64,000 nucleotides of DNA from Peptostreptococcus russellii (GCF_900110295.1 NZ_FODF01000005.1:1-64000); one strand, 5' to 3'. Numbered from the stretch's first letter, positions 22,136 to 31,709 are shown. Made by a program: numbers and translations. Notes: generated by a model not told the origin, from the sequence alone.

Positions 22136-23383
22136 CTAATTTTTTATTTTATCTGCTTTTATCATAAGGTAGCCTCCTATTAGGAATAGTACTACTAAAC
22201 TCAAAACACCATTTTTAACTTCTCCTGTTATTTGAGTTATTACTCCTACCATAAAAGGTCCCATTATTGCAGCAAATTTACCAAATATATTATAGAAACC
22301 AAAAAATTCATTTGAATTCTCTTTTGGTACTATTTTAGCAAAATATGATCTACTAAGAGCTTGAATTCCTCCCTGTGCTGTACCTACTAAAATAGCTAAT
22401 ATCCAAAATTGAGTAACATTTTCTAAGAAAAACGCAAATATTGATATTCCTATATATGTAGCTATTCCAAAGAGTATCATTTTTTTTGCACCTAGCCTAT
22501 CACTTAACTTTCCATATATTATTGCAAATGGAAATGCTATAAACTGAGTTAATAAAAGTATTATTAAAAGACTAGTTGAACCTATTCCAAGTGCTGTTCC
22601 AAAGCTTGTAGCCATTCTTATAATTGTATCTACTCCATCAATATAGAAGAAGTATGCACATAGAAACAAAAATGCCTTTTTATTACTTTTAACTTTTTTA
22701 AAGCTATTTATTACTCTTTTAAATATTTTTTTTATTTCTATCTTTTCATATTTTTTACCATGTATCTGCTCTACATTTCTCAACATTGGCAAAGTAAATA
22801 TAAACCACCAAGCCGCTGTTATTATAAATGATATTCTAGCTGCTGTTACAGAACTTATCGCTATTATATTTTTTTGAGAAAGCATTACCAGTAACATACA
22901 CAATATAAATGGTATTGTACTTCCTATATATCCAAGTGCATATCCCCAAGAGGATACCTTGTCCATTTTTTCTTCTTCACAAATATCTGTTATAAATGAG
23001 TCATAAAATACATTTCCTAAAGAAAATCCTATCATGCTTATAACAAATGTAAACATTAGCATCATCCAATTACCATATGGTACAAAAGATAGTAGGGCTG
23101 TAAATAAAATTCCCATCATTGAAAATATAGTGAAAAACTTCTTTTTCAGTCCTCTATAATCTGCCATTCCCCCCATTATTGGAGAAAGTATTGCTATAAT
23201 TGTAGAAGCGAATGCATTTGTATAGCCCCAGTATGAAGTTGCTAAATCTTTTGATATTCCTGAATCTCCTACCATAGATGTAAAATATATTGGCAATATA
23301 GTAGACATTACTGTCATAGCAAATGCAGAGTTTGCCCAGTCATACATTATCCAACTAATCTCTTTTTTATTAAATTTTTTCAC
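22136..23383 (-). CDS. MFS transporter, UMF1 / Atg22-like family
   Basis: 415 aa, about twelve membrane helices. The N-terminal signature ISWIMYDWANSAFAMTVMSTILPIYF is that of the bacterial UMF1 branch related to the yeast vacuole effluxer Atg22. IMGGMADYRGLKKKFF is the MFS loop 2-3 motif, and YGKLSDRLGAKK its repeat in the second half. In eukaryotes the family exports amino acids from vacuoles; bacterial substrates are mostly unknown. The gene follows the phosphodiesterase after one base, so they form a pair and may handle a linked substrate (inference). Confidence 0.88.
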   Translation of the reverse strand: MKKFNKKEISWIMYDWANSAFAMTVMSTILPIYFTSMVGDSGISKDLATSYWGYTNAFASTIIAILSPIMGGMADYRGLKKKFFTIFSMMGILFTALLSFVPYGNWMMLMFTFVISMIGFSLGNVFYDSFITDICEEEKMDKVSSWGYALGYIGSTIPFILCMLLVMLSQKNIIAISSVTAARISFIITAAWWFIFTLPMLRNVEQIHGKKYEKIEIKKIFKRVINSFKKVKSNKKAFLFLCAYFFYIDGVDTIIRMATSFGTALGIGSTSLLIILLLTQFIAFPFAIIYGKLSDRLGAKKMILFGIATYIGISIFAFFLENVTQFWILAILVGTAQGGIQALSRSYFAKIVPKENSNEFFGFYNIFGKFAAIMGPFMVGVITQITGEVKNGVLSLVVLFLIGGYLMIKADKIKN

Positions 23384-23384
23384 A

Positions 23385-24677
23385 CTATACCTCCAAAAAC
23401 TCTACTTTTGCAATTCCATCAGTATTTTTCATTTCAAATCCCATTATTTGGGCAAATGTAGGTCCTTCATCTACAAGAGACATTTCTTCTATAAAAACAT
23501 TCTTTTTTATTCCTTTTCCTGATATAAAAAATACAGTTTCATAATCTTTTTTAGTATAAGGACTATAACCATGATTGTTGATATGAAGTTTTTCTCCCTT
23601 TTTCTTCAATTCATCAAATCCTATTATTTCCTTTTCCTTTACATCATCTATAAAAAAGTAGCCTTCTGAAGCTTCAAGCATAAATCTACAATTAGGATCT
23701 CCACCGAGCTTTTTCACTTCATCTGAAGTATATATCTCCTCCAAAATCCCTTTTTCTTTTAGCGGTTTCAGTATTTTTATTATATCTTCATCTTTTACAT
23801 TTTCATTTGCATAAATATATGCTGAGCCATCTGAAGATTTACATATAGCCCTATATTTTTTAACTGTTTCATCTTGATTTTTTTCAAGAAGTCCCTCTTT
23901 TTCAAATAGTGTATTTATATATATATTACTATGACCATCTCTACTACTATGATCTCCCAATACAACTATTACAGAATCTTTATATATATTCAATTCTTTT
24001 AGTTTTTTAATCAAATCTCCAAGTCTTTGATCTAATCTTTCAAGAGCTTCATTGGCTTCTTTTGAATCAAAACCAAACTCATGTCTTTGTGAATCTAGAT
24101 CTATATAGTGAACCATATTTATATCCGCTTTATAGTGTTCTAAAGAATATAAAAATGATTCATGAGAAAAATTATCTAGTTCTGGTTCTTTTACACCATT
24201 TCTAAGTTTACCAAATTTAGAGTTTAGTTTATATTGAAATCCAAAACTTCCATTTGCTAGTGATACAGCTATTTGTGTTTTCCACCACCTATTAGCAAAT
24301 ATCTCTGGCATATTATACTTCAAGTCTTTTGAGGCTGCACTTACAGGCCAAAAGATAGACAGTATGTCATAACCTTTTTTCTTTGCTAAACTCTGAAAAG
24401 TAGGAACTTTAATATCTCGATCATACCAAAACCAATCAGGGCTTTTTCTTCCTGCTTGAAGTTTTGTATTATTAATTATGCCATGTCTACTAGGATATGT
24501 TCCTGTTGTAATAGAAGTATGAGCACAATATGTAATACTTGGATATACGCTTTTTACACTCTTGCAGCCTGAAGCATTCTTAAAGAATTCTCTAAAATTG
24601 GTCATTTTTTCAATTTTCTTAATATCCACCTTAGACAAGCCATCAAAAGATAGAATATGTAAATACTTTTTTTCCAT
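23385..24677 (-). CDS. Type I phosphodiesterase / nucleotide pyrophosphatase family protein
   Basis: 430 aa, alkaline phosphatase superfamily. Metal site and nucleophile pattern: Asp12 in LSFDGL, Thr49 in YPSITYCAHTS (the expected nucleophile), and TGTYPSRHGIINN. Further along are DLDSQRHEFG with Asp and His, VVLGDHSSRDGH, and NNHGYSP with the last His. No signal peptide or membrane segment, so it is probably cytoplasmic, unlike many family members. Substrate not predictable; nucleotide sugars, phosphonates or phosphodiesters are possible. It is transcribed with the UMF1 transporter immediately downstream. Confidence 0.85.
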   Translation of the reverse strand: MEKKYLHILSFDGLSKVDIKKIEKMTNFREFFKNASGCKSVKSVYPSITYCAHTSITTGTYPSRHGIINNTKLQAGRKSPDWFWYDRDIKVPTFQSLAKKKGYDILSIFWPVSAASKDLKYNMPEIFANRWWKTQIAVSLANGSFGFQYKLNSKFGKLRNGVKEPELDNFSHESFLYSLEHYKADINMVHYIDLDSQRHEFGFDSKEANEALERLDQRLGDLIKKLKELNIYKDSVIVVLGDHSSRDGHSNIYINTLFEKEGLLEKNQDETVKKYRAICKSSDGSAYIYANENVKDEDIIKILKPLKEKGILEEIYTSDEVKKLGGDPNCRFMLEASEGYFFIDDVKEKEIIGFDELKKKGEKLHINNHGYSPYTKKDYETVFFISGKGIKKNVFIEEMSLVDEGPTFAQIMGFEMKNTDGIAKVEFLEV

Positions 24678-24876
24678 TTTTTTACCTCTTTAACATTTTT
24701 TATCTAGCTTTAATTATTTTGTCTTTCAAAATACTTTCTTACTTTATTCATATATTATTTTTTATACCTATAATTCAACTTATTATATCATATTTTTTAT
24801 ATTAGTCTGTATTTTTTTGTATATTATTTTGATTGATAAAATATGTATAAAAATATTTCCTTTATATATAAATAAA

Positions 24877-24922
24877 AACCCCACAACTATGGAGCTTTAA
24901 ACTCAATAGTCGTGGAGTTTTT
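24877..24922. terminator. Terminator after the 1145-aa gene
   Basis: Arms of about 14 bp (AACTCCACGACTAT / ATAGTTGTGGGGTT on the minus strand, G-U pairs included) are followed by a T-run on either strand. Confidence 0.8.
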
Positions 24923-24925
24923 ATT

Positions 24926-27900
24926 TTATGATAGTATTACTTGCCCATCCACTACCTTTATACAACCATTTATATTCATATCATTGTACATTTTCTTAAA
25001 CAAAATATCATCTATTTTTTCATAGATACCTTTTTCAGCTAAAAAGTCATATACATCTTTTTCATCCATCGCCCCATTGTACTCATTTTCTATAATATCA
25101 TGAGCCAAAACATCTATATCTTTATACTTAGACTTTTCTTCTACTAAAACTACTACATCTAAATTATTTTTCATTTTATACCTGAAAAGCTTTCTATATC
25201 CATTTTCTTCAAGTATATTTGAAATTGTATACTGATTAAGATCATACTCACCAAAATCAATACTCTCTTTCATTTTTTCTATATGTACATTTGGTATAAA
25301 ATGACCATATTTTTCAATATTATTTTTAACATAGTCTAATACTTTATTTAGATTATCTTTTTCTATATTAAATTCTTCTTTTACCAAGTATTTTTCTTTG
25401 TCCATCTGAACATAAAAACCTTTACTTACTATTCTATCCATTGTCTGATATACAGATATTTGAGAATAGCCATTATTTAATAAAAAATTTTTAAGCTCAC
25501 CCTTTGTCATATATCCGAAATATCTTTTCTTTATAGCTTCCTCTAAACAATCTATAGGCTGATTTTTTCTATAAAGAAAGTTATTGTTTCCAGATATTTC
25601 TTCATTCAAATATTTAATTAAAGACGCAATTTCCTTAGCTTCTTTTATATTGTACTTATTAACAAAACTATTAAGTTCATTGTCTTTTAAAATATGCTCA
25701 CTATATATGCTTTTTGTGAAGGCATATCCATCCTCAAAGACCTCATAAGATATCTCTCTAATTTTTCTTTTGATATTTTCATTTAAAATATCTTCAATTA
25801 TTGCACATCTATTTGGTCCTAACTTTATCACTTCTTCTGAATTATCTATTGCATTATATATTCTATTCATAGACCAATCTGTTTTTTCTTTTAAATCTTT
25901 TATCCCTATTATTGAATTATTCTCTTTACAAAGGTCATATACAACATCTGTCTTAGAGTGTATCTTCTTGCCCTTCTTTGTAATATCAAGAGAATTACCC
26001 TTACTTGTAGTATACTCATCGAAATAATGATTAATTAGAGAATATACATGATGTTTACTATAGAATTCACCTGGATAAAATTCATCCATTACTTCATATA
26101 TTTCCTTTGCATTTACACAATCCTTTTTAGAAAGTCTTAAATCAAGTATTTTCTTCATATGAAGAACTGTTACCTCATCTATTCCAACAAGATCTATATG
26201 AGAATAGGTTCTAGGATTTACAAGAATTATATTTTCAGATCTAGCGCCTAGTCCTTCTAAGCTTCTGCTATTCATTCTCACATCTATAGCAAACTTTTTC
26301 ATGAAAAATTTATTATACTCCTCAGCTGACTTTGAACTTACTCTAAAAGGTTTTTGGTGATAATATCTTAAATAAAATTCAAATAAACTTATTTTACTAA
26401 TATTTTCCTTATAATAGTAATCATCTACTAATTTTACTCCATTTTCTTCCAATATCTTTGAATACTCTGTTTCTCTTAAAAGTTCAGCAAATGTCTCCTC
26501 ATCAACTTTTATTTCTCTATATTTCTGAAGAACATTTCTTATATATGCAATGGTTCCAAAAGGAGGAGATTTTTCAATTTCTTTTTTAGGATTATTCATT
26601 ATAGCACATATTTGAAAATAACTCATAGTATCTGTCTCTGATATATAAAAAACACCTGAAATTACATTTGCTTTTATTATATCTATAATAATTTGATCCT
26701 CTTTGTCTACATAGTCATATAATTTCTTCATCTCCATATTTCTATAATCTTCATATATAATCTTAAGAGCAACTGAGAACTTTCTTTTTTCAAGGGCTGT
26801 ATTAATATTATTCACTATTTTTTTCTTTATTTCTTCTACTTCACTTCCACTAATACCTAATTTTTCCCCTACAATATCTACATCTTCTTTTTTTATTACA
26901 ACTTCTTCTAAAATCAATCTATCTATTTCAGAATAATTTTTAAAATCTAATTCTTTAATTGTCTTTTTAACATTTATTATATCCTCAAGATTTTGTTTGA
27001 TGGCTATTAAATTCTTTATCAATCCATAGTCATCTAAATCCATATACTTAACACCTTGATACTGTGATATCTCATCTAAATTATATGCTTTTCTTTCTTC
27101 ATTTAAATCCAGAGCTACTATAACTTCTCTAAGTGTTTTTTCTGCAACTACATTGTATATTTTATCACTTAATTGAAATGAATCATTTTTTATTATATTT
27201 ACTATTTCCCTACATTCTCTAACCTTTTTTTCAAGATATTCTCTAAACTCAGCATATCTTTTTTCTCCAACACCTGTAACGCGTTTCAACTTAGAGACAT
27301 CATACCCTACTAAATCCAAAAGATTTTCTACTCCATCATCTCTAAGTTGCTCTTTGATGTATTCATATGCAGCATACTTATCTGGTAAAATATCTTCTAT
27401 TGATTCAAGTTTAAAGTAACTTTTTTCTATATTCTTTTGTTCAAAATCATCTTCTATAAAATCTTTCTCTGGAATAACTTTAGATAATATCGCATTTCTT
27501 TTTATTATCTCAAGGTACTCTTTTTTAAGCGTATCTAGAATCATTTTTTTCTTATTTTCTTTTGGTTCATACTTAGTAAAAAAGCTATTTTGAACATCTA
27601 TATCTAGCTCGTATAGACTTTCTATATCATTTTCTGAACAATATATTCTAAACATTATGTATTTATATTCTTTAAAAACTTCTGATATTTTTCTTTCTTT
27701 AAGATCATTTGGGTATGTATTCTTAATGTATTTATATATACATCCTTCTTCGTTTTCGCCCAGTATTTCAAGCAAGAACTGCTCTATTTTAGATACTATT
27801 TCTAATTTTTTCTTCTTCCCTACACTTTTGCAAAAGCCAAATCTTATCAAGTCAACGCAATCAAGCTTATAAACTGAATCTATACTATTCTCTTCACAAA

Positions 27901-28363
27901 ACTCGTTAAATAAAAGGTATTTTCTCTCAGAAAAAATATCCTTTATCTTAGTTTCCTCACAAATTTCTTTATGATATCTTTTTAAATATTCCAATTCAAA
28001 AAAATTATTCATAAAACACTCTCTAATTTCTTCGAAGGTATTTTCTATCTTAAATTCAAGTTTTCTTTTATATGATTCTCCCTCAACATTATCGAGAAAT
28101 TCTTCAATTACATCACAATCTAAATGCTTTATTTTCTCTATTCCTTTGCCTTTGCAGAATTCATTAAAACTCCCAAATGTTTTACTGTAAAAAATATCAT
28201 TCACTAATATCCTATCTAATTTTTCAGGATAGTTTTTTTGCAAATATTCAAGAGGAGACACAGTGATATCAACTGTACCATTGTCATCCAACACATTTGA
28301 TGTACTGCTATTATCGTATTTAATTCCATCAATATGAATTTCGTTTATATTTTTTTCACCCAT
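24926..28363 (-). CDS. Unrecognised 1145-aa multi-repeat, multi-HTH protein
   Basis: I do not recognise this protein. The N-terminal 260 residues hold three related units (about 38-95, 124-178, 208-262) of the pattern YPxxLxxxxIxDIF, then FxxFCxxxxIxSLYxLD. Around residues 335-385 a segment (DDGVENLLDLVGYDVSKLKRVTGVG) looks like a helix-hairpin-helix or RNA polymerase alpha-CTD fold. Near 490-530 a sigma-region-4-like HTH is possible (LGISGSEVEEI). The C-terminal half contains several winged-helix-like units (KTDVVYDLCKENNSIIGI and others). No nuclease, helicase or nucleotide-binding motif and no signal peptide. It stands alone between terminators. A large DNA-binding or regulatory protein is my best guess. 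Confidence 0.55.
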   Translation of the reverse strand: MGEKNINEIHIDGIKYDNSSTSNVLDDNGTVDITVSPLEYLQKNYPEKLDRILVNDIFYSKTFGSFNEFCKGKGIEKIKHLDCDVIEEFLDNVEGESYKRKLEFKIENTFEEIRECFMNNFFELEYLKRYHKEICEETKIKDIFSERKYLLFNEFCEENSIDSVYKLDCVDLIRFGFCKSVGKKKKLEIVSKIEQFLLEILGENEEGCIYKYIKNTYPNDLKERKISEVFKEYKYIMFRIYCSENDIESLYELDIDVQNSFFTKYEPKENKKKMILDTLKKEYLEIIKRNAILSKVIPEKDFIEDDFEQKNIEKSYFKLESIEDILPDKYAAYEYIKEQLRDDGVENLLDLVGYDVSKLKRVTGVGEKRYAEFREYLEKKVRECREIVNIIKNDSFQLSDKIYNVVAEKTLREVIVALDLNEERKAYNLDEISQYQGVKYMDLDDYGLIKNLIAIKQNLEDIINVKKTIKELDFKNYSEIDRLILEEVVIKKEDVDIVGEKLGISGSEVEEIKKKIVNNINTALEKRKFSVALKIIYEDYRNMEMKKLYDYVDKEDQIIIDIIKANVISGVFYISETDTMSYFQICAIMNNPKKEIEKSPPFGTIAYIRNVLQKYREIKVDEETFAELLRETEYSKILEENGVKLVDDYYYKENISKISLFEFYLRYYHQKPFRVSSKSAEEYNKFFMKKFAIDVRMNSRSLEGLGARSENIILVNPRTYSHIDLVGIDEVTVLHMKKILDLRLSKKDCVNAKEIYEVMDEFYPGEFYSKHHVYSLINHYFDEYTTSKGNSLDITKKGKKIHSKTDVVYDLCKENNSIIGIKDLKEKTDWSMNRIYNAIDNSEEVIKLGPNRCAIIEDILNENIKRKIREISYEVFEDGYAFTKSIYSEHILKDNELNSFVNKYNIKEAKEIASLIKYLNEEISGNNNFLYRKNQPIDCLEEAIKKRYFGYMTKGELKNFLLNNGYSQISVYQTMDRIVSKGFYVQMDKEKYLVKEEFNIEKDNLNKVLDYVKNNIEKYGHFIPNVHIEKMKESIDFGEYDLNQYTISNILEENGYRKLFRYKMKNNLDVVVLVEEKSKYKDIDVLAHDIIENEYNGAMDEKDVYDFLAEKGIYEKIDDILFKKMYNDMNINGCIKVVDGQVILS

Positions 28364-28586
28364 ATCATTTTCCCCACTTACTATAACTATATTTGTAAAT
28401 AATTAAACATCTTTATCATCTTAATAAATATATCTTATTACATTATAACATGTTTTTATAGGCAATAGTAGACAAAGATTGTGTAAATTTTGATTTTTGT
28501 CCTATTTATATGCTTATTATAAACAGTTTTTATAAAAATACGTATTAAATTTAAAGTAATGATAATATTCTCTATATTTTTTGAAA
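28364..28586. other. Intergenic region glpF / 1145-aa gene
   Basis: AT-rich stretch holding the upstream region of the 1145-aa gene. No second gene or clear motif was seen. Confidence 0.4.
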
Positions 28587-28619
28587 TTAAAGCCCTCTAA
28601 AATATTTAGAGGGCTTTAA
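28587..28619. terminator. Terminator after glpF
   Basis: Perfect 15-bp stem TTAAAGCCCTCTAAA / TTTAGAGGGCTTTAA with the 3-nt loop ATA. Confidence 0.85.
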
Positions 28620-28656
28620 CAATCAACAAATTTTAAAAGTTCCATGAAAATCTTGA

Positions 28657-29508
28657 CTAGACTGTTTCTACTTCTGAATTCTTATTTAAACATTCACAAT
28701 CCCCATAACTTCTTTTTTTAAGAGCTGGTTCTATTATTTTTGTAAAGAATACTGCAGATAGGATACTTCCAATTATAGGAGCTAATACATATATCCAGAA
28801 AAAACCACCTTGATTATCTGGAAAGGCATTCTTACCCCATCCAAATATCATAGTTACTATTCTAGGACCTAAGTCTCTAGCTGGATTTAAACAAGCTTGT
28901 GTTAATGGTGCTATTAAACATATTACAGATGTAACTGTAAGACCTACGAAAAGAGGACCTAATTGATCGTTTGGTCTACCTACATTACAGCTATCTGTCA
29001 GCATGAATATTGTAGTTATAAGTATAAATGTACCAAAAATTTCTGCTGCCATTGCAAGAGCAAATGTTACTTTTGCAGTTGAGCCTGGCTGTATATAAAA
29101 CTCACCAAACATTTTTGCTGTAGTAACAGATTCAAAGCTACCTCTTACAATTCCATTTATACTTTCAAATTCTGCAATAGATGGGCTAAACAGCAAATAT
29201 ACTGTTAATGCACCGAAAAAACCACCTAAAAATTGTGCAAGAAGATATGTTGGTAATCTTTTTGCACTCATTCTTCCACTAACTACCATAGCTACTGAAA
29301 CTGCTGGATTATAATGAGCATTACACAAATGTCTTCCTATAAATATAGCAAGCATTGTGGCTACCCCCCATAAAAGTGCTATCTGAAATAAACTATTATG
29401 CGAACCAAAAATTGTCGATGCGCATATTGCTCCTAAACCGAAAAGTACCAAGATGAATGTTCCCATAAATTCCCCAAGGAATTCTTCTTTATAGAATAAT
29501 CTGTCCAA
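28657..29508 (-). CDS. glpF: Glycerol uptake facilitator / aquaglyceroporin
   Basis: 283 aa, six membrane helices plus the two half-helices with the pore motifs NPA (HYNPAVSVAMV and CLNPARDLGPR). The second motif with R-D after NPA is characteristic of glycerol facilitators, not water-only aquaporins. I place the start at TTG 29508: GAGGTGA lies seven nt upstream. A GTG three codons earlier is inside that site. No glycerol kinase is adjacent. A promoter with a 16-bp palindrome over its -35 box lies upstream. Confidence 0.88.
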   Translation of the reverse strand: MDRLFYKEEFLGEFMGTFILVLFGLGAICASTIFGSHNSLFQIALLWGVATMLAIFIGRHLCNAHYNPAVSVAMVVSGRMSAKRLPTYLLAQFLGGFFGALTVYLLFSPSIAEFESINGIVRGSFESVTTAKMFGEFYIQPGSTAKVTFALAMAAEIFGTFILITTIFMLTDSCNVGRPNDQLGPLFVGLTVTSVICLIAPLTQACLNPARDLGPRIVTMIFGWGKNAFPDNQGGFFWIYVLAPIIGSILSAVFFTKIIEPALKKRSYGDCECLNKNSEVETV

Positions 29509-29540
29509 AACTTTCACCTCGCTAAACTATTAAGTTTTTA

Positions 29541-29562
29541 TATCCACTTGGCGCTGTGGATA
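29541..29562 (-). promoter_or_regulatory. Hairpin in the glpF leader
   Basis: TATCCAC and GTGGATA form a 7-bp stem between the predicted transcription start and the ribosome site of glpF. Confidence 0.45.
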
Positions 29563-29576
29563 CGTTTACAAAATCT

Positions 29577-29616
29577 ATTCTAACAGAAAAGACAAGCCTT
29601 GTGAATACGTATTCAC
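29577..29616 (-). promoter_or_regulatory. glpF promoter with a 16-bp perfect palindrome (operator)
   Basis: Palindrome GTGAATACGTATTCAC at 29601-29616. On the minus strand TTCACA (29605-29600), which is part of it, acts as -35 with a 17-nt spacer to TAGAAT (29582-29577). Repressor binding there would block the promoter. The regulator is unknown. Confidence 0.6.
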
Positions 29617-29739
29617 TATTAATGCACATATTAATATTTTAACATATTTCTATTAGCATAATTAATCTAACTAGTTTTATCTCAAAAGATATATTATATA
29701 CTTAAATTTTTTTTAATTTATAAATCTCAATAATTATTT

Positions 29740-30666
29740 CTAGCTAATTGTCTTTATTTGATATATAGTAAATAATAAATCAATAATTATTAGAATTACT
29801 ATAGTCTTGCTTGTAAAAAATACTTTTATTACTTTATTTATCTCTTTAGCTTTTTTATGCTTATACTCCCTATTTTTATAAAAAGAGTTGTTTTTAATAT
29901 AATTTTTTATTCCCCTTCTTTTCAGTATAATAAAAGAAAGTATTGTAATTAGTATAAATATATACAATGCTATAGTGTATAAAGAAAATATCTCTATATC
30001 AATCTTTGAAATTATTCTACTTAACTGTCCTATTAGATTATTTGATATATGTATTATAATAGAAAACTTTATAGAATATCTATATGCCGCATACCCTAAT
30101 ATCAAACCCGCTATTATAGCTGTTGGGGATTGAGTAATATTTTGATGCATCATTCCAAAAATTATAGCAGAAGATATAATGGCTGCTGTTGGACTGTATT
30201 CTTCTATATTTCTCATTACTACAGCTCTATAAATTAATTCTTCAACTATTGGAGCAATTAATACTATATAAACAATCATAGACGCACTATTCAAAGAATA
30301 TACTGCTTCTGTAGAAGATATCGATGTAAAGCCGTATAAATTAAGTACTTTTTCAATCTTATCAAATATCGGAGAAGAAATAGCACTGAAAAATAAAATT
30401 ATACTTATAAAAAATAAAATATCTACTATTCCGAAATCTTTATCTTCCTTTTTAAAATTTTTTATAAAACTATTCTTACCAATATATAAAAATACAGGTA
30501 TCATAGCCACTATAGACGAAATTATCAAAACTACACCTTCATTTCCAATAATTTTTATCAGAAAAACAGATAATAAATTGAAAATAATGCTATGTAGTAT
30601 TAAAGCCCATCCCATTTTAGCTATATTTTCCTTTTCATGTAATAAGTATTCCCTTCTAATAACCAT
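29740..30666 (-). CDS. CPBP-family intramembrane protease (CAAX/Abi type)
   Basis: About 308 aa with seven or eight membrane helices. The catalytic motifs of the CPBP (ABI) family are visible: VEELIYRAVVMR at about 142-153 (EExxxR), FGMMHQN near 171-177 (FxxxH), and HISNNLIGQ (H..N). Members process membrane peptides or act in bacteriocin self-protection. The last 70 residues are a basic linker and one more helix. No bacteriocin gene was seen beside it. Start chosen at the ATG one codon into the frame; the ribosome site is weak (GGCGGTG). Confidence 0.8.
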   Translation of the reverse strand: MVIRREYLLHEKENIAKMGWALILHSIIFNLLSVFLIKIIGNEGVVLIISSIVAMIPVFLYIGKNSFIKNFKKEDKDFGIVDILFFISIILFFSAISSPIFDKIEKVLNLYGFTSISSTEAVYSLNSASMIVYIVLIAPIVEELIYRAVVMRNIEEYSPTAAIISSAIIFGMMHQNITQSPTAIIAGLILGYAAYRYSIKFSIIIHISNNLIGQLSRIISKIDIEIFSLYTIALYIFILITILSFIILKRRGIKNYIKNNSFYKNREYKHKKAKEINKVIKVFFTSKTIVILIIIDLLFTIYQIKTIS

Positions 30667-30669
30667 CAC

Positions 30670-30881
30670 CGCCTTTATTTTTATAGAACAAGTTTATCAT
30701 AATTTTTATAAAAAAAATTGCTCTTTATTTTTTCTTTTGAACTTTCTTTGTATTTTTTTATAATACTTAAATTTTAATTAAAAAATTCTAAAAAACAAAA
30801 TTTTGTATACAATCACTTTCTTTTTATTTGTTTTCCATCTTTTTTTCGCTATATTCCAACGTTTTCAAATAAATAAAATAA
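30670..30881. other. Divergent intergenic region CPBP protease / ECF S-component
   Basis: AT-rich; no gene seen. The right part leads into the ECF promoter and leader described separately. Confidence 0.4.
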
Positions 30882-30910
30882 TTGACATTTCCTCTTAAAT
30901 TTTGTAAAAT
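30882..30910 (+). promoter_or_regulatory. Consensus promoter for the ECF S-component gene
   Basis: TTGACA 30882-30887, 17-nt spacer, TAAAAT 30905-30910. Transcription should start near 30917, leaving a leader of about 97 nt. Confidence 0.75.
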
Positions 30911-30916
30911 TATTAA

Positions 30917-31014
30917 TGTTTGAGGCATACATCTTTGGAGTATGACCTAAAAACAAATAAAAATATTTAATATGGGAAGTCCGGCATCTTATATGAGCTG
31001 GAACGGAGGTTTTT
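30917..31014 (+). promoter_or_regulatory. Structured leader of the ECF S-component gene (riboswitch candidate)
   Basis: Two compact stems are separated by an A-rich linker. The first is AGG-CATAC / GTATG-A-CCT around ATCTTTGGA, and the second is TCCGGC / GCTGGA just before the GGAGG ribosome site. Leaders of vitamin transporter genes often hold riboswitches. The pattern does not match the TPP, FMN, cobalamin, preQ1-I or tetrahydrofolate consensus that I know. Its identity is open. Confidence 0.45.
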
Positions 31015-31596
31015 ATGAGTAGTAATATTTATACTAAAAAAAGAGTCGATGTAAGGCGACTAGTCATTATCGGAGTTCTTTCCGGTATATCTATGATGTT
31101 ATCTATGACACCATTAGGTTTCATACCAATTGGTCCTATAAATGCAACTATTATGCATATACCTGTAATCATTGGTGCTGTAATTGAAGGTCCAATTGTA
31201 GGTTTTGCTATAGGACTAATTTTTGGACTTACAAGTCTTATTAGAGCATTTACCATGCCTACGGTAACATCATTTTTGATGATGAACCCAATCATTTCAA
31301 TTTTACCTAGAGTAATTATGGGAGTTGCTTCATTCTATATTTTCACAAGTATTTATAAAGTTACAAACAAAAAGAAGTTTTCTGCCCTTATTACAGGAAT
31401 GGCAGGCTCTTTAATCAACACAGTCGGTGTTTTAGGTTCTATTTATCTAATTTACGGAGAAAGATATATTCAGGCAATAGGTAAAGTAGGATCTCCTGGC
31501 AAAATAATTGCTGCTATTGCTTTTACGAATGGATTGCCAGAAGCTTTACTAGCTGGAATTATAGTTTCTTCAGTTGTGGCTGTAATAAAAAAATAA
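31015..31596 (+). CDS. ECF transporter substrate-binding (S) component
   Basis: 193 aa, six membrane segments. The N terminus (RRLVIIGVLSGISMMLSMTPLGFIP, then INATIMHIPVIIGAVIEGP) is typical of small ECF S-components of Firmicutes. These capture vitamins and deliver them to a shared EcfT/EcfA module, which is absent from this window and so presumably encoded elsewhere. Substrate cannot be assigned; pantothenate and folate-type S-components are possible relatives. GGAGG lies seven nt before the ATG. The gene is monocistronic with its own promoter and terminator. Confidence 0.85.
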   Translation: MSSNIYTKKRVDVRRLVIIGVLSGISMMLSMTPLGFIPIGPINATIMHIPVIIGAVIEGPIVGFAIGLIFGLTSLIRAFTMPTVTSFLMMNPIISILPRVIMGVASFYIFTSIYKVTNKKKFSALITGMAGSLINTVGVLGSIYLIYGERYIQAIGKVGSPGKIIAAIAFTNGLPEALLAGIIVSSVVAVIKK

Positions 31597-31686
31597 GCTG
31601 TTTGTTAATAACTTTGTTTAATATTATTTTTAGGAGGCAACCCTTTAAATATATTATAATAAGCTATTATAAAAATTATTTTAAAG

Positions 31687-31709
31687 AATCGAGGAATTTT
31701 TCCTCGATT
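31687..31709 (+). terminator. Terminator after the ECF gene
   Basis: 10-bp stem AATCGAGGAA / TTCCTCGATT with a TTT loop, followed by a T-run. Confidence 0.88.
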
